A stretch of 64,000 nt of DNA from Streptomyces sp. 1-11. GTDB taxonomy: Bacteria; Actinomycetota; Actinomycetes; Streptomycetales; Streptomycetaceae. The notes under the pieces are model-generated. The model searched no databases, had not been told where the DNA came from, and saw nothing but the letters and a program-made list of their open reading frames with translations. The position numbers and the translations under genes were made by a program. The DNA is taken from positions 248,655-312,654 of the forward strand of contig NZ_BJTV01000002.1 in the NCBI RefSeq assembly GCF_007176755.1, read 5' to 3'. Shown piece by piece: positions 25,007 through 33,152 of the stretch. Positions within the stretch are counted from its first letter, which is position 1, and every line of letters begins with the position of its first letter.

Positions 25007-25046
25007 GGTGGTCGTGCGTACTTCCCGGGGAGTACGCACGACCACC
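25007..25046. promoter_or_regulatory. 40-bp palindrome upstream of the two-component system
   Basis: Arms of 16 bp (left GGTGGTCGTGCGTACT) are perfectly complementary across an 8-base centre TCCCGGGG. The core 25016-25037 is GCGTAC-N10-GTACGC, as at 14489-14510. It lies about 50 bases upstream of the kinase start, consistent with an autoregulatory site. A hairpin terminator for the TetR gene ending at 25223 is an alternative, but the distance and the second copy argue against that. Confidence 0.6.
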
Positions 25047-25222
25047 GCCCCGGGGCCTGAGGCTGGGCCGGTCCGGCCGCCATCCGCGGGACTCGGGCTT
25101 CGGCGCGCAGCAGCACCCGGGGCCTTGAGCCGTACGGCCCGGAGCCCGACGAACGGGCGGCCGGGCTCGCGCCGGACGTCGGGCGCCGACCGGCCGGATA
25201 CTTCGTCGGGCCTGGCCGAGTC

Positions 25223-25918
25223 TCAGGAACTTGCCGTCAGGCCCACGCTCGCGGCGAGTCGCGTCGCCGCGTGCCGGAAGAAGGCTTCCCGGTCCTCGAC
25301 CATCCGGTTGAACTGGCCGAACACCTCGAAGCCGACCAGTCCGAACAGCTGGGCCCAGGCCGCCACCAGGGCCGGCGCCGTCTCCGCGGGCAGGTCGGGC
25401 GCGAGGTCGGCCGCCAGCCGCTCGGCCTCGGGGCGCAGTCCGGCAGGCAGGGGCAGTTCGGTGAGGCCGCCGGCGCCGTGCGCGTCGCGGACGATGCCGA
25501 TGAGGAGCAGGCCGACGCGCGCGGCGGCCGGCACGGTGGTCTGCGGGGCGGAGTAGCCGGGCACCGGCGAGCCGTAGATCAGCGCGTACTCGTGCGGACG
25601 GGCCAGGGCCCAGCGGCGCACCGCCTCGCACACCGCCGTCCACCGCCGTACCGGGTCGGTGCCGGGCACCGTCGCGTGGGCGGCCTCGGCCGCCTCGCCC
25701 AGGGAGTCGTACGCGTCGATGATCAGCGCGGTCAGCAGGTCGTCCCGGCTGGGGAAGTACCGGTAGAGCGCGGAGGAGACCATGCCGAGTTCGCGGGCGA
25801 CGGCCCGCAGCGAGAGCTTGGCCGCGCCCTCCTCCGCGAGCTGTCTGCGCGCGGCGTCCTTGATGGCCGCGGTCACTTCGGTCCTGGCTCGCGCGCGGGC
25901 GCCCTGTGCGGTGCTCAT
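25223..25918 (-). CDS. TetR/AcrR-family regulator (TetR-WHG type)
   Basis: 231 residues. The N-terminal helix-turn-helix reads KLSLRAVARELGMVSSALYR followed by YFPSRDDLLTALI. The C-terminal WHG-like domain contains RRWALARPHEYALIYGSPVPGY. It starts at ATG 25918 and diverges from a Ddn-type reductase. Two copies of AGAGCAC(C/T)GCTCT lie in the 146-base gap, so it very probably represses itself and the reductase. The inducer is unknown. Confidence 0.88.
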   Translation of the reverse strand: MSTAQGARARARTEVTAAIKDAARRQLAEEGAAKLSLRAVARELGMVSSALYRYFPSRDDLLTALIIDAYDSLGEAAEAAHATVPGTDPVRRWTAVCEAVRRWALARPHEYALIYGSPVPGYSAPQTTVPAAARVGLLLIGIVRDAHGAGGLTELPLPAGLRPEAERLAADLAPDLPAETAPALVAAWAQLFGLVGFEVFGQFNRMVEDREAFFRHAATRLAASVGLTASS

Positions 25919-25978
25919 GGCAGCAGTGTGCCACGCAGGCGGAGCACCGCACACAAACGAGAGCGCCGAACAAAAAAG

Positions 25979-25991
25979 AGAGCACCGCTCT
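25979..25991. promoter_or_regulatory. TetR operator copy 1
   Basis: AGAGC-ACC-GCTCT, a perfect 5-bp dyad with a 3-base centre, in the divergent gap. It is 53 bases (about five helical turns) from copy 2, centre to centre. A further half-site GAGAGC lies at 25959-25964. Confidence 0.65.
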
Positions 25992-26030
25992 TGCTATGGA
26001 GCGCCCGCCTGCCCCACACTGGAGTCAACC

Positions 26031-26045
26031 GAGAGCACTGCTCTC
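26031..26045. promoter_or_regulatory. TetR operator copy 2
   Basis: GAGAGC-ACT-GCTCTC, a perfect 6-bp dyad that ends 19 bases before ATG 26065. It would block the ribosome-binding/promoter region of the reductase gene when bound. Confidence 0.65.
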
Positions 26046-26064
26046 CCGAATCGTGAGGGTCACC

Positions 26065-26523
26065 ATGTCGTCGTCTTCTTCGCCGTACTACCTCAAGGGC
26101 AGCCCGCTGAACGTCCGGCTCAACGGGGTCATCGGCTGGCTGGCACGGCACGGGATCAGCCTGGCGGGAAGCGCCGAGATGTCCGTGCGCGGCCGCAAGA
26201 GCGGCCAGATGCAGCGCGTCCCGGTCAACCCGCACGCCTACGAGGGCGCGCAGTACCTCGTCTCGGCGCGCGGCCACTCCCAGTGGGTGCGCAACATGCG
26301 GGTCGCCGGCGGCGGTGAGCTGCGGGTGGGCCGCCGGGTGCGCCCGTTCACCGCGGTGGAGCTCCCGGACGCCGAGAAGCTCCCGATCCTGCGGACCTAC
26401 CTGGAGAAGTGGGGCTGGGAGGTCAACCAGTACTTCCAGGGCGTGACCGCCAAGTCCTCCGACGAGGAGATCCTCGCGGCGGCCGGCGACCACCCCGTCT
26501 TCCGGATCACCGTCACGGAGTGA
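26065..26523 (+). CDS. Nitroreductase-family deazaflavin (F420)-dependent oxidoreductase, Ddn-like
   Basis: 152 residues, the usual length for the Ddn/split-barrel family. It shows YYLKGSPLNVRLNGVIGWLA, then RGRKSGQMQRVPVNPHAYEG with the G-R-x-S-G F420-phosphate-binding segment and the V-S-A-R-G-H-S-Q-W-V-R-N motif. These enzymes use F420H2 to reduce quinones or nitro compounds. ATG 26065 follows GTGAGGGTCACC. It is controlled by the divergent TetR gene through the two dyads. Its last 11 bases overlap the end of the convergent flavoprotein gene. Confidence 0.88.
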   Translation: MSSSSSPYYLKGSPLNVRLNGVIGWLARHGISLAGSAEMSVRGRKSGQMQRVPVNPHAYEGAQYLVSARGHSQWVRNMRVAGGGELRVGRRVRPFTAVELPDAEKLPILRTYLEKWGWEVNQYFQGVTAKSSDEEILAAAGDHPVFRITVTE

Positions 26524-27766
26524 CGGTGTCCTGCGCCGGCTCGGCCTCGGCCGGGGCCCGGCCCCGGTCGAACGCGGTCAGGGCACGCTGCGCCAGCGGG
26601 TGCGAGCGGACCAGCTCGCCCAGGGACGTCGAGCCCTGGGTGATGTCCTTGAACGCCTTCCACGCGGGACGGAAACCGGTGAGCACCGCGTGGAACACTC
26701 CGGGACGGCGCTCGAACGCGGCCAGCATCCGCTTGCCGACGCTCATCTCGACGCCGAGCCCCGCCTTGATCGCGAACGCGTAGTTCAGCGCCTGGCGACG
26801 GGCGTCCACCGCGTCGTGCGCCTCGGCGATCCGGACCGCCCACTCCCCGGCCAGCCGGCCCGAGCGCAGCGCGAAGGAGATGCCCTCCCGGGTCCACGGC
26901 TCCAGCATCCCCGCCGCGTCGCCGCAGACCAGCACCCGGCCGCGGGAGAGCGGCGAGTCGTCGGCCCGGCAGCGGGTGAGGTGCCCGGAGGAGATGCTCG
27001 GCTCGAAGCCGGCCAGCCCCAGCCGGGCGATGAAGTCCTCCAGGTACCGCTTGGTGGCGGCGCCCTCGCCGCGCGCCGAGATCACGCCGACCGTCAGGGT
27101 GTCGCCCTTGGGGAAGACCCAGCCGTAACTGCCCGGCATGGGGCCCCAGTCGATGAGCACCCGTCCCTTCCAGTCCTCGGCGACCGTCTCGGGGACCGGG
27201 ATCTCCGCCTCAAGGCCGAGGTCGACCTGGTCCAGCTTCACGCCGACGTGGGCGCCTATGCGGCTGGCGCTGCCGTCGGCGCCGACGACCGCGCGGGCCA
27301 GCACCGTCTCCCCGCCCTGCAGCACCACGGCGACGGTGCGCCGGTCGGGCACCGCCGAGCCGTGCTGCTCGACCCGCTGCACGGCGACGCCGGTGCGCAG
27401 CTCGGCGCCCGCCTTCTGCGCGTGCTCGACGAGCTGCTGGTCGAACTCGGGCCGGTTGATCAGCCCGAACAGCATCTGCCGGGAGCGGCGGGTGCGGGTG
27501 AAACGGCCGTTGTGGGAGAAGGTCACCGCGTGCACCCGGTCCCGGAAGGGCAGCTCGAAGCCGGGCGGCAGCGAGTCGCGGGACGGTCCGATGATTCCGC
27601 CGCCGCACGTTTTGTAGCGTGGCAGCTCCGCTTTCTCCAGCAACAGCACGCGCCGTCCCGCGACCGCTGCCGCGTAGGCCGCCGAGGCCCCCGCGGGTCC
27701 CGCGCCCACCACGACGACGTCCCACACCCGCTGCACGTCGTCCGCCGAAGAGTTCTCGCCGCTCAC
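26513..27766 (-). CDS. Geranylgeranyl-reductase family FAD-dependent oxidoreductase
   Basis: 417 residues. FAD binding: VVVVGAGPAGASAAYAAAVAG near the N-terminus, EKAELPRYKTCGGGI (the YxxCGGG motif of this family) and GDAAGMLEPWTREGISFALR near residue 290. PMPGSYGWVFPKGD matches the PxxYxWxFP substrate-site motif. Family members reduce isoprenoid double bonds (menaquinone side chains, polyprenyl lipids). The 3' end overlaps the Ddn-like gene by 11 bases, convergently. No isoprenoid gene is adjacent. Confidence 0.88.
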   Translation of the reverse strand: MSGENSSADDVQRVWDVVVVGAGPAGASAAYAAAVAGRRVLLLEKAELPRYKTCGGGIIGPSRDSLPPGFELPFRDRVHAVTFSHNGRFTRTRRSRQMLFGLINRPEFDQQLVEHAQKAGAELRTGVAVQRVEQHGSAVPDRRTVAVVLQGGETVLARAVVGADGSASRIGAHVGVKLDQVDLGLEAEIPVPETVAEDWKGRVLIDWGPMPGSYGWVFPKGDTLTVGVISARGEGAATKRYLEDFIARLGLAGFEPSISSGHLTRCRADDSPLSRGRVLVCGDAAGMLEPWTREGISFALRSGRLAGEWAVRIAEAHDAVDARRQALNYAFAIKAGLGVEMSVGKRMLAAFERRPGVFHAVLTGFRPAWKAFKDITQGSTSLGELVRSHPLAQRALTAFDRGRAPAEAEPAQDTVTP

Positions 27767-27897
27767 GATGGTCGTCTGCTCCGATCAAGCCGCTGCCGCA
27801 CTGTCCCCCGCATCCTACGGCGACGATCACGGCGGGCCACTGTGGGAGGATCGGTGTACTCACCCGGTACAACGTCGCACCCACGAGGAGCGTGCCC

Positions 27898-29253
27898 ATG
27901 TCGTCGAATCCGGTCGCCGAGACCGTCGCCTCCCTGCTGCCCAGGGCGAGGACGGAGCTGGCCGAGCTGGTCGCCTTCAAGTCGGTGGCGGACTTCGCGC
28001 AGTTCCCGAGGAGCGAGAGCGAGGGCGCCGCGAACTGGATCGCCGAGGCCCTGCGCGCCGAGGGATTCGTGGACGTGGACCTGCTGGACACCCCGGACGG
28101 CACGCAGTCGGTGTACGGCTTCCTGCCGGGCCCGGAGGGCGCAAAAACGGTTCTGCTGTACGCCCACTACGACGTCCAGCCCCCGCTGGACGAGGCCGGC
28201 TGGGCCACCCCGCCGTTCGAGCTGACCGAGCGGGACGGCCGCTGGTACGGCCGTGGCAGCGCCGACTGCAAGGGCGGTGTGATCATGCACCTGCTCGCGC
28301 TGCGCGCGCTCAAGGCGGACGGCGGCGTCCCGGTGAACGTCAAGGTGATCGTCGAGGGCTCCGAGGAGCAGGGCACGGGCGGCCTGGAGCGCTACGCCGA
28401 GCAGCACCCCGAACTGCTGCGCGCGGACACGATCGTGATCGGCGACGCGGGCAACTTCCGGGTCGGCCTGCCCACGGTCACCACGACGCTGCGCGGCATG
28501 ACCATGCTGCGGGTCCAGGTCGACACCCTCGCCGGCAACCTGCACTCGGGCCAGTTCGGCGGCGCCGCCCCGGACGCGCTCGGCGCGCTCGTCCGGGTCC
28601 TGGACTCGCTGCGCGCCGAGGACGGCTCGACCACGGTCGACGGGCTCGACGCCACCGCGCGGTGGGACGGCCTGGAGTACACCGAGGAGCAGTTCCGCAC
28701 GGACGCCAAGGTGCTGGACGGCGTGGAGCTGATCGGCGGCGGCTCGGTCGCCGACCGCATCTGGGCCCGCCCGGCGGTCACGGTCCTCGGCATCGACTGC
28801 CCGCCGGTCGTGGGCGCCACCCCGTCGGTGCAGGCCGGCGCCCGGGCGCTGATCAGCCTGCGGGTGCCGCCGGGCGTGGACGCCGCCGAGGCCACCAAGC
28901 TGCTGCAGGCGCACATCGAGGCGCACACCCCGTGGGGCGCGCGGGTCACCACCGAGCAGATCGGTCAGGGCCAGGCCTTCCGCGCGGACACCTCCAGCCC
29001 GGCCTACCAGGCGATGGCCGACGCGATGGCGGTCGCCTACCCCGGCGAGACGATGAGCTACGCCGGCCAGGGCGGCTCCATCCCGCTGTGCAACACCCTC
29101 GCCGGCCTCTACCCGCAGGCGGAGATCCTGCTGATCGGCCTGAGCGAGCCCGAGGCGCAGATCCACGCGGTCAACGAGAGCGTCTCCCCCGAGGAGCTGG
29201 AGCGGCTGTCGGTCGCCGAGGCGCTGTTCCTGACCAACTACGCGGCGGGCTGA
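27898..29253 (+). CDS. M20-family dipeptidase
   Basis: 451 residues. Metal ligands of M20 peptidases are visible: H90 and D92 in LLYAHYDVQP, D123 in GRGSADCKGG, E156/E157 in VEGSEEQGTGG, D183 in IGDAGNF and a C-terminal histidine in EPEAQIHAVNE. A dimerisation domain lies between about 200 and 320. It is probably a cytosolic dinuclear zinc dipeptidase. ATG 27898 has GAGGAG about 8 bases upstream. It diverges from the flavoprotein gene with a 131-base gap. Confidence 0.9.
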   Translation: MSSNPVAETVASLLPRARTELAELVAFKSVADFAQFPRSESEGAANWIAEALRAEGFVDVDLLDTPDGTQSVYGFLPGPEGAKTVLLYAHYDVQPPLDEAGWATPPFELTERDGRWYGRGSADCKGGVIMHLLALRALKADGGVPVNVKVIVEGSEEQGTGGLERYAEQHPELLRADTIVIGDAGNFRVGLPTVTTTLRGMTMLRVQVDTLAGNLHSGQFGGAAPDALGALVRVLDSLRAEDGSTTVDGLDATARWDGLEYTEEQFRTDAKVLDGVELIGGGSVADRIWARPAVTVLGIDCPPVVGATPSVQAGARALISLRVPPGVDAAEATKLLQAHIEAHTPWGARVTTEQIGQGQAFRADTSSPAYQAMADAMAVAYPGETMSYAGQGGSIPLCNTLAGLYPQAEILLIGLSEPEAQIHAVNESVSPEELERLSVAEALFLTNYAAG

Positions 29254-29314
29254 CGCTTCTGCCCGTGGCAGAGCGCCCTCGCCGCCGGGCGGGGGCGCCG
29301 CCTACGGTCGGCGC

Positions 29315-30031
29315 ATGGACGTCGTCGAACTGCTCCCCCGCCTGCACCTGCTGCGCTTCCCGGTCGGCCAGGCCTACCTCTGGCGCGACGGCGACGAGCT
29401 GACGCTGGTCGACGCCGGGGCGGTCGGCGCGGGCCGTGCGATCGCCGAGGCCGTCACGGCGCTGGGCCGCGTCCCGGGGGACGTGCGGCGGATCGTGCTG
29501 ACGCACTTCCACGAGGACCACGCCGGCGGTGCGGGCGAGTTCGCCGCGCTGAGCGGCGCCGAGGTGTTCGCGCACGAACTGGACGCGCCGTTCGTGCGGG
29601 GTGAACGGCCGGGCCCGGCGCCGAGGTTCGAGGACTGGGAGGTGCCGGTCCACGCGGAGGCGTCACGGCACCTGCCGAAGGGCGAACCGCTGCGGCCCCG
29701 TCAGGTCACGGCGCTGTCCGACGGCGCGGTGCTCGGCTTCGGCGGCGGCGCGCGGGTGCTCCACGTCCCCGGTCACACGGACGGCAGCATCGCCCTGTTC
29801 GTCCCCGACGAGGGCGTGCTGTTCACCGGCGACACGGTGGCCGCCTCGCCGGTCGACGGCTCGGTCATGCCGGGCGTGTTCAACCTGGACCGGCCGCGAC
29901 TGCTGGCATCCCTGCGCCGGCTGGCCGCGCTCGACGCGGAACTGGCCTGCTTCGGCCACGGCGAACCGGTGGTGGGCGGGGCGTCGGCCGCCCTGAGGAG
30001 AGCGGCCGACGGCGAGCGCCCCGCCGGCTGA
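29315..30031 (+). CDS. MBL-fold metallo-hydrolase
   Basis: 238 residues with the zinc motif HFHEDHAGG, H in LHVPGHTDGSIALF and D in LFTGDTVAAS. The family covers glyoxalase II-like and lactonase-like enzymes; the substrate cannot be read. It follows the dipeptidase by 61 bases on the same strand and may share its transcript. It converges on the ATPase-Nudix gene, leaving 29 bases between the stops. Confidence 0.87.
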   Translation: MDVVELLPRLHLLRFPVGQAYLWRDGDELTLVDAGAVGAGRAIAEAVTALGRVPGDVRRIVLTHFHEDHAGGAGEFAALSGAEVFAHELDAPFVRGERPGPAPRFEDWEVPVHAEASRHLPKGEPLRPRQVTALSDGAVLGFGGGARVLHVPGHTDGSIALFVPDEGVLFTGDTVAASPVDGSVMPGVFNLDRPRLLASLRRLAALDAELACFGHGEPVVGGASAALRRAADGERPAG

Positions 30032-30060
30032 CGGCGAGGGCCGCGAGGACGCCGGCGACG

Positions 30061-31116
30061 TCAGGCCGCCCGGCCCGCGACCGGTATGCCGGCCTCCAGA
30101 TACAGCGCGGTCCCCCGCTCCCGGGCCCGCAGCGCCCAGCGCAGCCGCTCGTAGCGCACCGGCGGCAGCATGCCGGCGGCCTCCCGCTCGGTCGCGAACC
30201 GCCAGCCGCGCAGCTCCGGGCCCGGCAGCAGCACCCGGGCCGCCTCGGCGGAGTCCAGCCTGCCGCCGTCGAAGAGCAGGCGCAGCCCCCCGTAGCCGGG
30301 CGGGGCGGGCCGCTCCCAGTCAACCACCAGCAGCCGGGGCACCTCCCGCAGCTCTATGCCGGTCTCCTCGGCCACCTCGCGCATCCCGGCCCGGGCGGGG
30401 GCCTCCCCGCGCTCGACGACTCCGCCGGGGAACTCCCAGCCCGGCTTGTAGGTGGGGTCGACGAGCAGCACCCGGTCCTGCTCGTCGAAGAGCAGCACAC
30501 CGGCGGCGAGGGTCTCCCCCGTGGGCTCGGGGGTCTGCACGATGTCGACAGGGGGCACGGCGCCGCTGCCCACGGCGTCGGCGATGCGGACGGCGGTCTG
30601 GTACGGGGTGAGGTCGCTCGAGTCCACGAGGTGGGCGTCGGCGGTGAGCCAGGAGGCGAGGGCCGCGTGGTAGGGCTCGAGGTGTCCGTACGCCCACTGC
30701 CGTTGCCGTGTCGTCCCGCCGGGCAGGCCCGGCGGGAACTCGCGAGCGGCCACACGTTCCCGCAGGATCGTTTCCGCCGGGGCGAGCAGCAGATGCCGTA
30801 CGGGGATGCGGCGTGCGGCGAGACCGCCGAAGATCTCGTCGCGGTACTCCTGGCGCAGCAGGGTCATGGGAACGACGAGCGTGCCGCCCAGCTCGGCGAG
30901 CATCGCGGCCGCCGTGTCGATCACGAGTCGGCGCCAGATCGGCAGGTCCTGGAAGTCACCGACCTCGGCGAGGCGCTTGGGCGGCAGCAGGTGCGGGAGC
31001 GCCGCTCCGATGACCTCGGGGTCGAAGAGCGTGCTGTTCGGGATCAGTTCGATCAGTTCCCGTGCGGTCGTGGTCTTCCCCGCACCGAACGCGCCGTTGA
31101 TCCAGACGACGGTCAC
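30061..31116 (-). CDS. P-loop kinase-like domain fused to a Nudix hydrolase
   Basis: 351 residues. Residues 1-185 form a small P-loop NTPase: Walker A GAFGAGKTT (8-16), IDTAAAMLAELGGTLVVPM and a REFPPGLPGG lid-like region, similar to AAA_33 or chloramphenicol-phosphotransferase-like kinases. Residues about 205-345 are a Nudix domain with a canonical box GGVVERGEAPARAGMREVAE followed by ETGI (231-254). GTG 31116 has GAGGGGGAG upstream; an in-frame start at 31200 has none. The fusion suggests sequential kinase and diphosphohydrolase steps on a nucleotide-like metabolite; that is inference. Confidence 0.85.
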   Translation of the reverse strand: MTVVWINGAFGAGKTTTARELIELIPNSTLFDPEVIGAALPHLLPPKRLAEVGDFQDLPIWRRLVIDTAAAMLAELGGTLVVPMTLLRQEYRDEIFGGLAARRIPVRHLLLAPAETILRERVAAREFPPGLPGGTTRQRQWAYGHLEPYHAALASWLTADAHLVDSSDLTPYQTAVRIADAVGSGAVPPVDIVQTPEPTGETLAAGVLLFDEQDRVLLVDPTYKPGWEFPGGVVERGEAPARAGMREVAEETGIELREVPRLLVVDWERPAPPGYGGLRLLFDGGRLDSAEAARVLLPGPELRGWRFATEREAAGMLPPVRYERLRWALRARERGTALYLEAGIPVAGRAA

Positions 31117-31256
31117 GGACTCCCCCTCTTCTGTTGGCCCCCTGTGGCTTGCCCGCTCCACCCTGCCACGGAAACCACGTCCAGTTGAGGGCGCGCACAC
31201 GCCAGTGCCGGTGCCTCCCGCGAGGGTGACACCGGCACTTCCACCGGGGGCCGGGG

Positions 31257-31448
31257 CTACTTCCTGCCCCGGGCGTCCTCCGCCACGGCCAGGGTGGCCT
31301 GGTTGACGAGGTGGTCCACGTCGCCCAGCGTGTTCGTGAGCTCGAAACCACGGGCGGGCTCCCGGTCCGCGGCGTGGGACGGCGTGACGGCGGCCACCAC
31401 GAATCCGGTGGCGAGGGAGGCGATGGCGAGCATGCTGCGCTTCTTCAT
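31257..31448 (-). CDS. Small secreted peptide, 63 residues
   Basis: MKKRSMLAIASLATGFVVAA is a classical signal peptide, with cleavage likely after SHA in TPSHAADREP. The mature part is about 37 charged residues (FELTNTLGDVDHLVNQATLA, then a basic end GRK). I recall similar small secreted proteins in other Streptomyces, with no known function. ATG 31448 has TCAGG 5 bases before it. The mature sequence looks helical and has no cysteine. Confidence 0.7.
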   Translation of the reverse strand: MKKRSMLAIASLATGFVVAAVTPSHAADREPARGFELTNTLGDVDHLVNQATLAVAEDARGRK

Positions 31449-31977
31449 AGCCTGATCAACTGCCGAACGGCCCAGGGGTCACGCGGAACCGCCCGGGGGT
31501 CACACAGAAGTGCCCGGACGGCCGATCCGCTGCCCGGCGCCCGCCGGGGACCGCGCGACCCGCATCGCCGAGGCCGGAACGCCGCGCTCGACGGCGGGAT
31601 CAGAGATCCGCTTCGACGTCGCCGCCAGGGTCGCGGGCCGCCGGCCTAACCGGCGGCTTCCGTCCAGACCAGCGGCTTCCATCCGGACCGCCGGCCGGCG
31701 CCCAAACCGGCGACTTCCGCCCAGACCAGCGGCTGCCGCCCGGACCGCCGGCCCCAGTCCGAACCAGCGGCTGCCGGCCGGACCGCCAGCCCCAGTCCGA
31801 ACCGGCGGCTTCCGTCCGGACCAGCGACTTCCGCCCGGACCGCCGACGAGACCGTCCTCGCCCCGCGGAGCCCGGCCGGAGACTCGGCGGGTGCGAGGCG
31901 CGCATCCTCCGCAGGGCCGGGTCGTGCCCGCGCTCCGGTCGACGACCCGCGACCGCCTGTCCCGGGCACCGGCGGTC
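31449..31977. other. 529-bp intergenic region dominated by a tandem repeat
   Basis: Between the small secreted peptide gene and the ROK kinase stop. It contains the 19-bp repeat array at 31646-31854. The rest (31449-31645 and 31855-31977) is GC-rich with no recognisable hairpin, promoter or gene. Open frames crossing it have no ribosome-binding site and simply read through the repeat. Confidence 0.6.
31646..31854. repeat. Eleven tandem 19-bp units with a 57-bp higher-order period
   Basis: Eleven consecutive 19-bp units are found, for example CAGACCAGCGGCTTCCATC (31665-31683) and CAAACCGGCGACTTCCGCC (31703-31721). The units fall into three types by their core (GGCGGCTT, AGCGGCTT, GCCGGCC-like), occurring in the order 123-123-23-123. 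One first-type unit therefore seems to have been lost and the array grew by copying 57-bp blocks. A 19-bp period does not preserve reading frame. Confidence 0.8.
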
Positions 31978-32934
31978 TCAGACCCCCGCCGCCGCCGTGG
32001 GGTCCGGAAGGCGGGACAGCGCGGCCGCGGCGGCGCCGACCAGACCCGCGTCCGTGCCCATCCGGGCCGGGGCGACCGTCAGCCGCCGCACGAAGGAGAG
32101 GGTCGCGTAGTCGGTCAGCGCCTTGCGCAGGGGCGTGAGGAGGATGTCGCCGGCCTTGCCGACCCCGCCGCCGATCACGGCGATGTCGATCTCCACCAGG
32201 GTCGCGGTGGCCGCGATGCCGGCGGCCAGGGCCTGCGCCGCCCGCTCGAAGGAGGCTACCGCCACCGGATCGCCGGCCCGGGCGGCGGCGGCCACCGCGG
32301 CGGCGGAGGTGTCCCCGTCGGGGCCGGGCCGCCAGCCCCGCTCCAGGGCCCGGCGGGCGATGTTGGGGCCGCTGGCGATGCGCTCGACGCAGCCGCGGGC
32401 GCCGCACGGGCAGGGATCGCCGTCGAGGTCGACGCTGATGTGCCCGATGTGCCCGGCGTTGCCGGTCGGACCGGGATGCAGTCGCCCGCCCAGCACCAGA
32501 CCGCCGCCGACGCCCGTGGAGACCACCATGCACAGCGCGTTGTCGTGGCCCCGGGCCGCCCCCTGCCAGTGCTCCGCCGCGGTGATCGCCACCCCGTCGC
32601 CGATCAGCTCGACGGGCAGCCCGCCGGTGGCCGCCCGCACCCGCGCGACCAGCGGGAAGTCACGCCAGCCCGGTACGTTCACCGGACTCACGGTGCCCGC
32701 CGAGGCGTCCACCGGGCCCGCGCTGCCGATGCCGACCGAGCCGGCCCGTCCCCACAGCGGGGAGCCGGCGAGATCGCCGAGCACCCCCTCGACGGCCCGC
32801 ATGACCGTTTCTCCGTCCTGCTGGGCCGGAGTCGCGCGCTGGGCGCGCGCCTGGATCCGTCCCTGACCGTCCACCAGCGCGCCGGCGATCTTGGTGCCGC
32901 CGATGTCCAGGGCCGCCACGAGGTCGGTGTACAT
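31978..32934 (-). CDS. ROK-family sugar kinase (glucokinase-like)
   Basis: 318 residues. ATP-binding DIGGTKIAG (10-18), a second phosphate loop MVVSTGVGGGLVLGG (about 136-150) and an intact zinc motif CPCGARGC (175-182) after HIGHISVDLDGD mark a bacterial ROK kinase. The catalytic aspartate is in LIGDGVAI. Likely substrates are glucose, N-acetylmannosamine or related hexoses. ATG 32934 is chosen; GGGAG lies 11 bases before it. It diverges from a LacI regulator across a perfect 12-bp palindrome, which points to substrate-controlled expression. Confidence 0.88.
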   Translation of the reverse strand: MYTDLVAALDIGGTKIAGALVDGQGRIQARAQRATPAQQDGETVMRAVEGVLGDLAGSPLWGRAGSVGIGSAGPVDASAGTVSPVNVPGWRDFPLVARVRAATGGLPVELIGDGVAITAAEHWQGAARGHDNALCMVVSTGVGGGLVLGGRLHPGPTGNAGHIGHISVDLDGDPCPCGARGCVERIASGPNIARRALERGWRPGPDGDTSAAAVAAAARAGDPVAVASFERAAQALAAGIAATATLVEIDIAVIGGGVGKAGDILLTPLRKALTDYATLSFVRRLTVAPARMGTDAGLVGAAAAALSRLPDPTAAAGV

Positions 32935-33040
32935 CAGAGTCAGATCTCCCCGTTGATGCTCGAAAACCAGACAGACGCGCGCCGGCCGGGCGGTGGGGGC
33001 GCGGGCCGGCAGACAGCGAAGGACAGTCTCTCGCGCATCT

Positions 33041-33052
33041 GACAACGTTGTC
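33041..33052. promoter_or_regulatory. LacI-type operator between ROK kinase and LacI genes
   Basis: GACAACGTTGTC is a perfect 12-bp palindrome with a central CG, the form bound by LacI/GalR proteins. It sits in the divergent gap, about 107 bases upstream of the kinase start and 101 bases upstream of the LacI start. Confidence 0.7.
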
Positions 33053-33152
33053 CAGGCTCTATGCTCGACGCCACATCCTCATACAGTCCATCGAACGCCG
33101 CAGCCGCCCCACCGGAATCCCCCGGACCCAGGACAGGACAGGACACCGCATC

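Noticed and set aside
25007..25046. Rho-independent terminator of the TetR gene
   Set aside because: It lies about 180 bases beyond the stop, and a near-identical 22-bp core is found at an unrelated upstream region, which favours a protein-binding site. Termination is not excluded.
31646..31854. CRISPR array
   Set aside because: The units are contiguous, with no unique spacers, and no cas genes are present.
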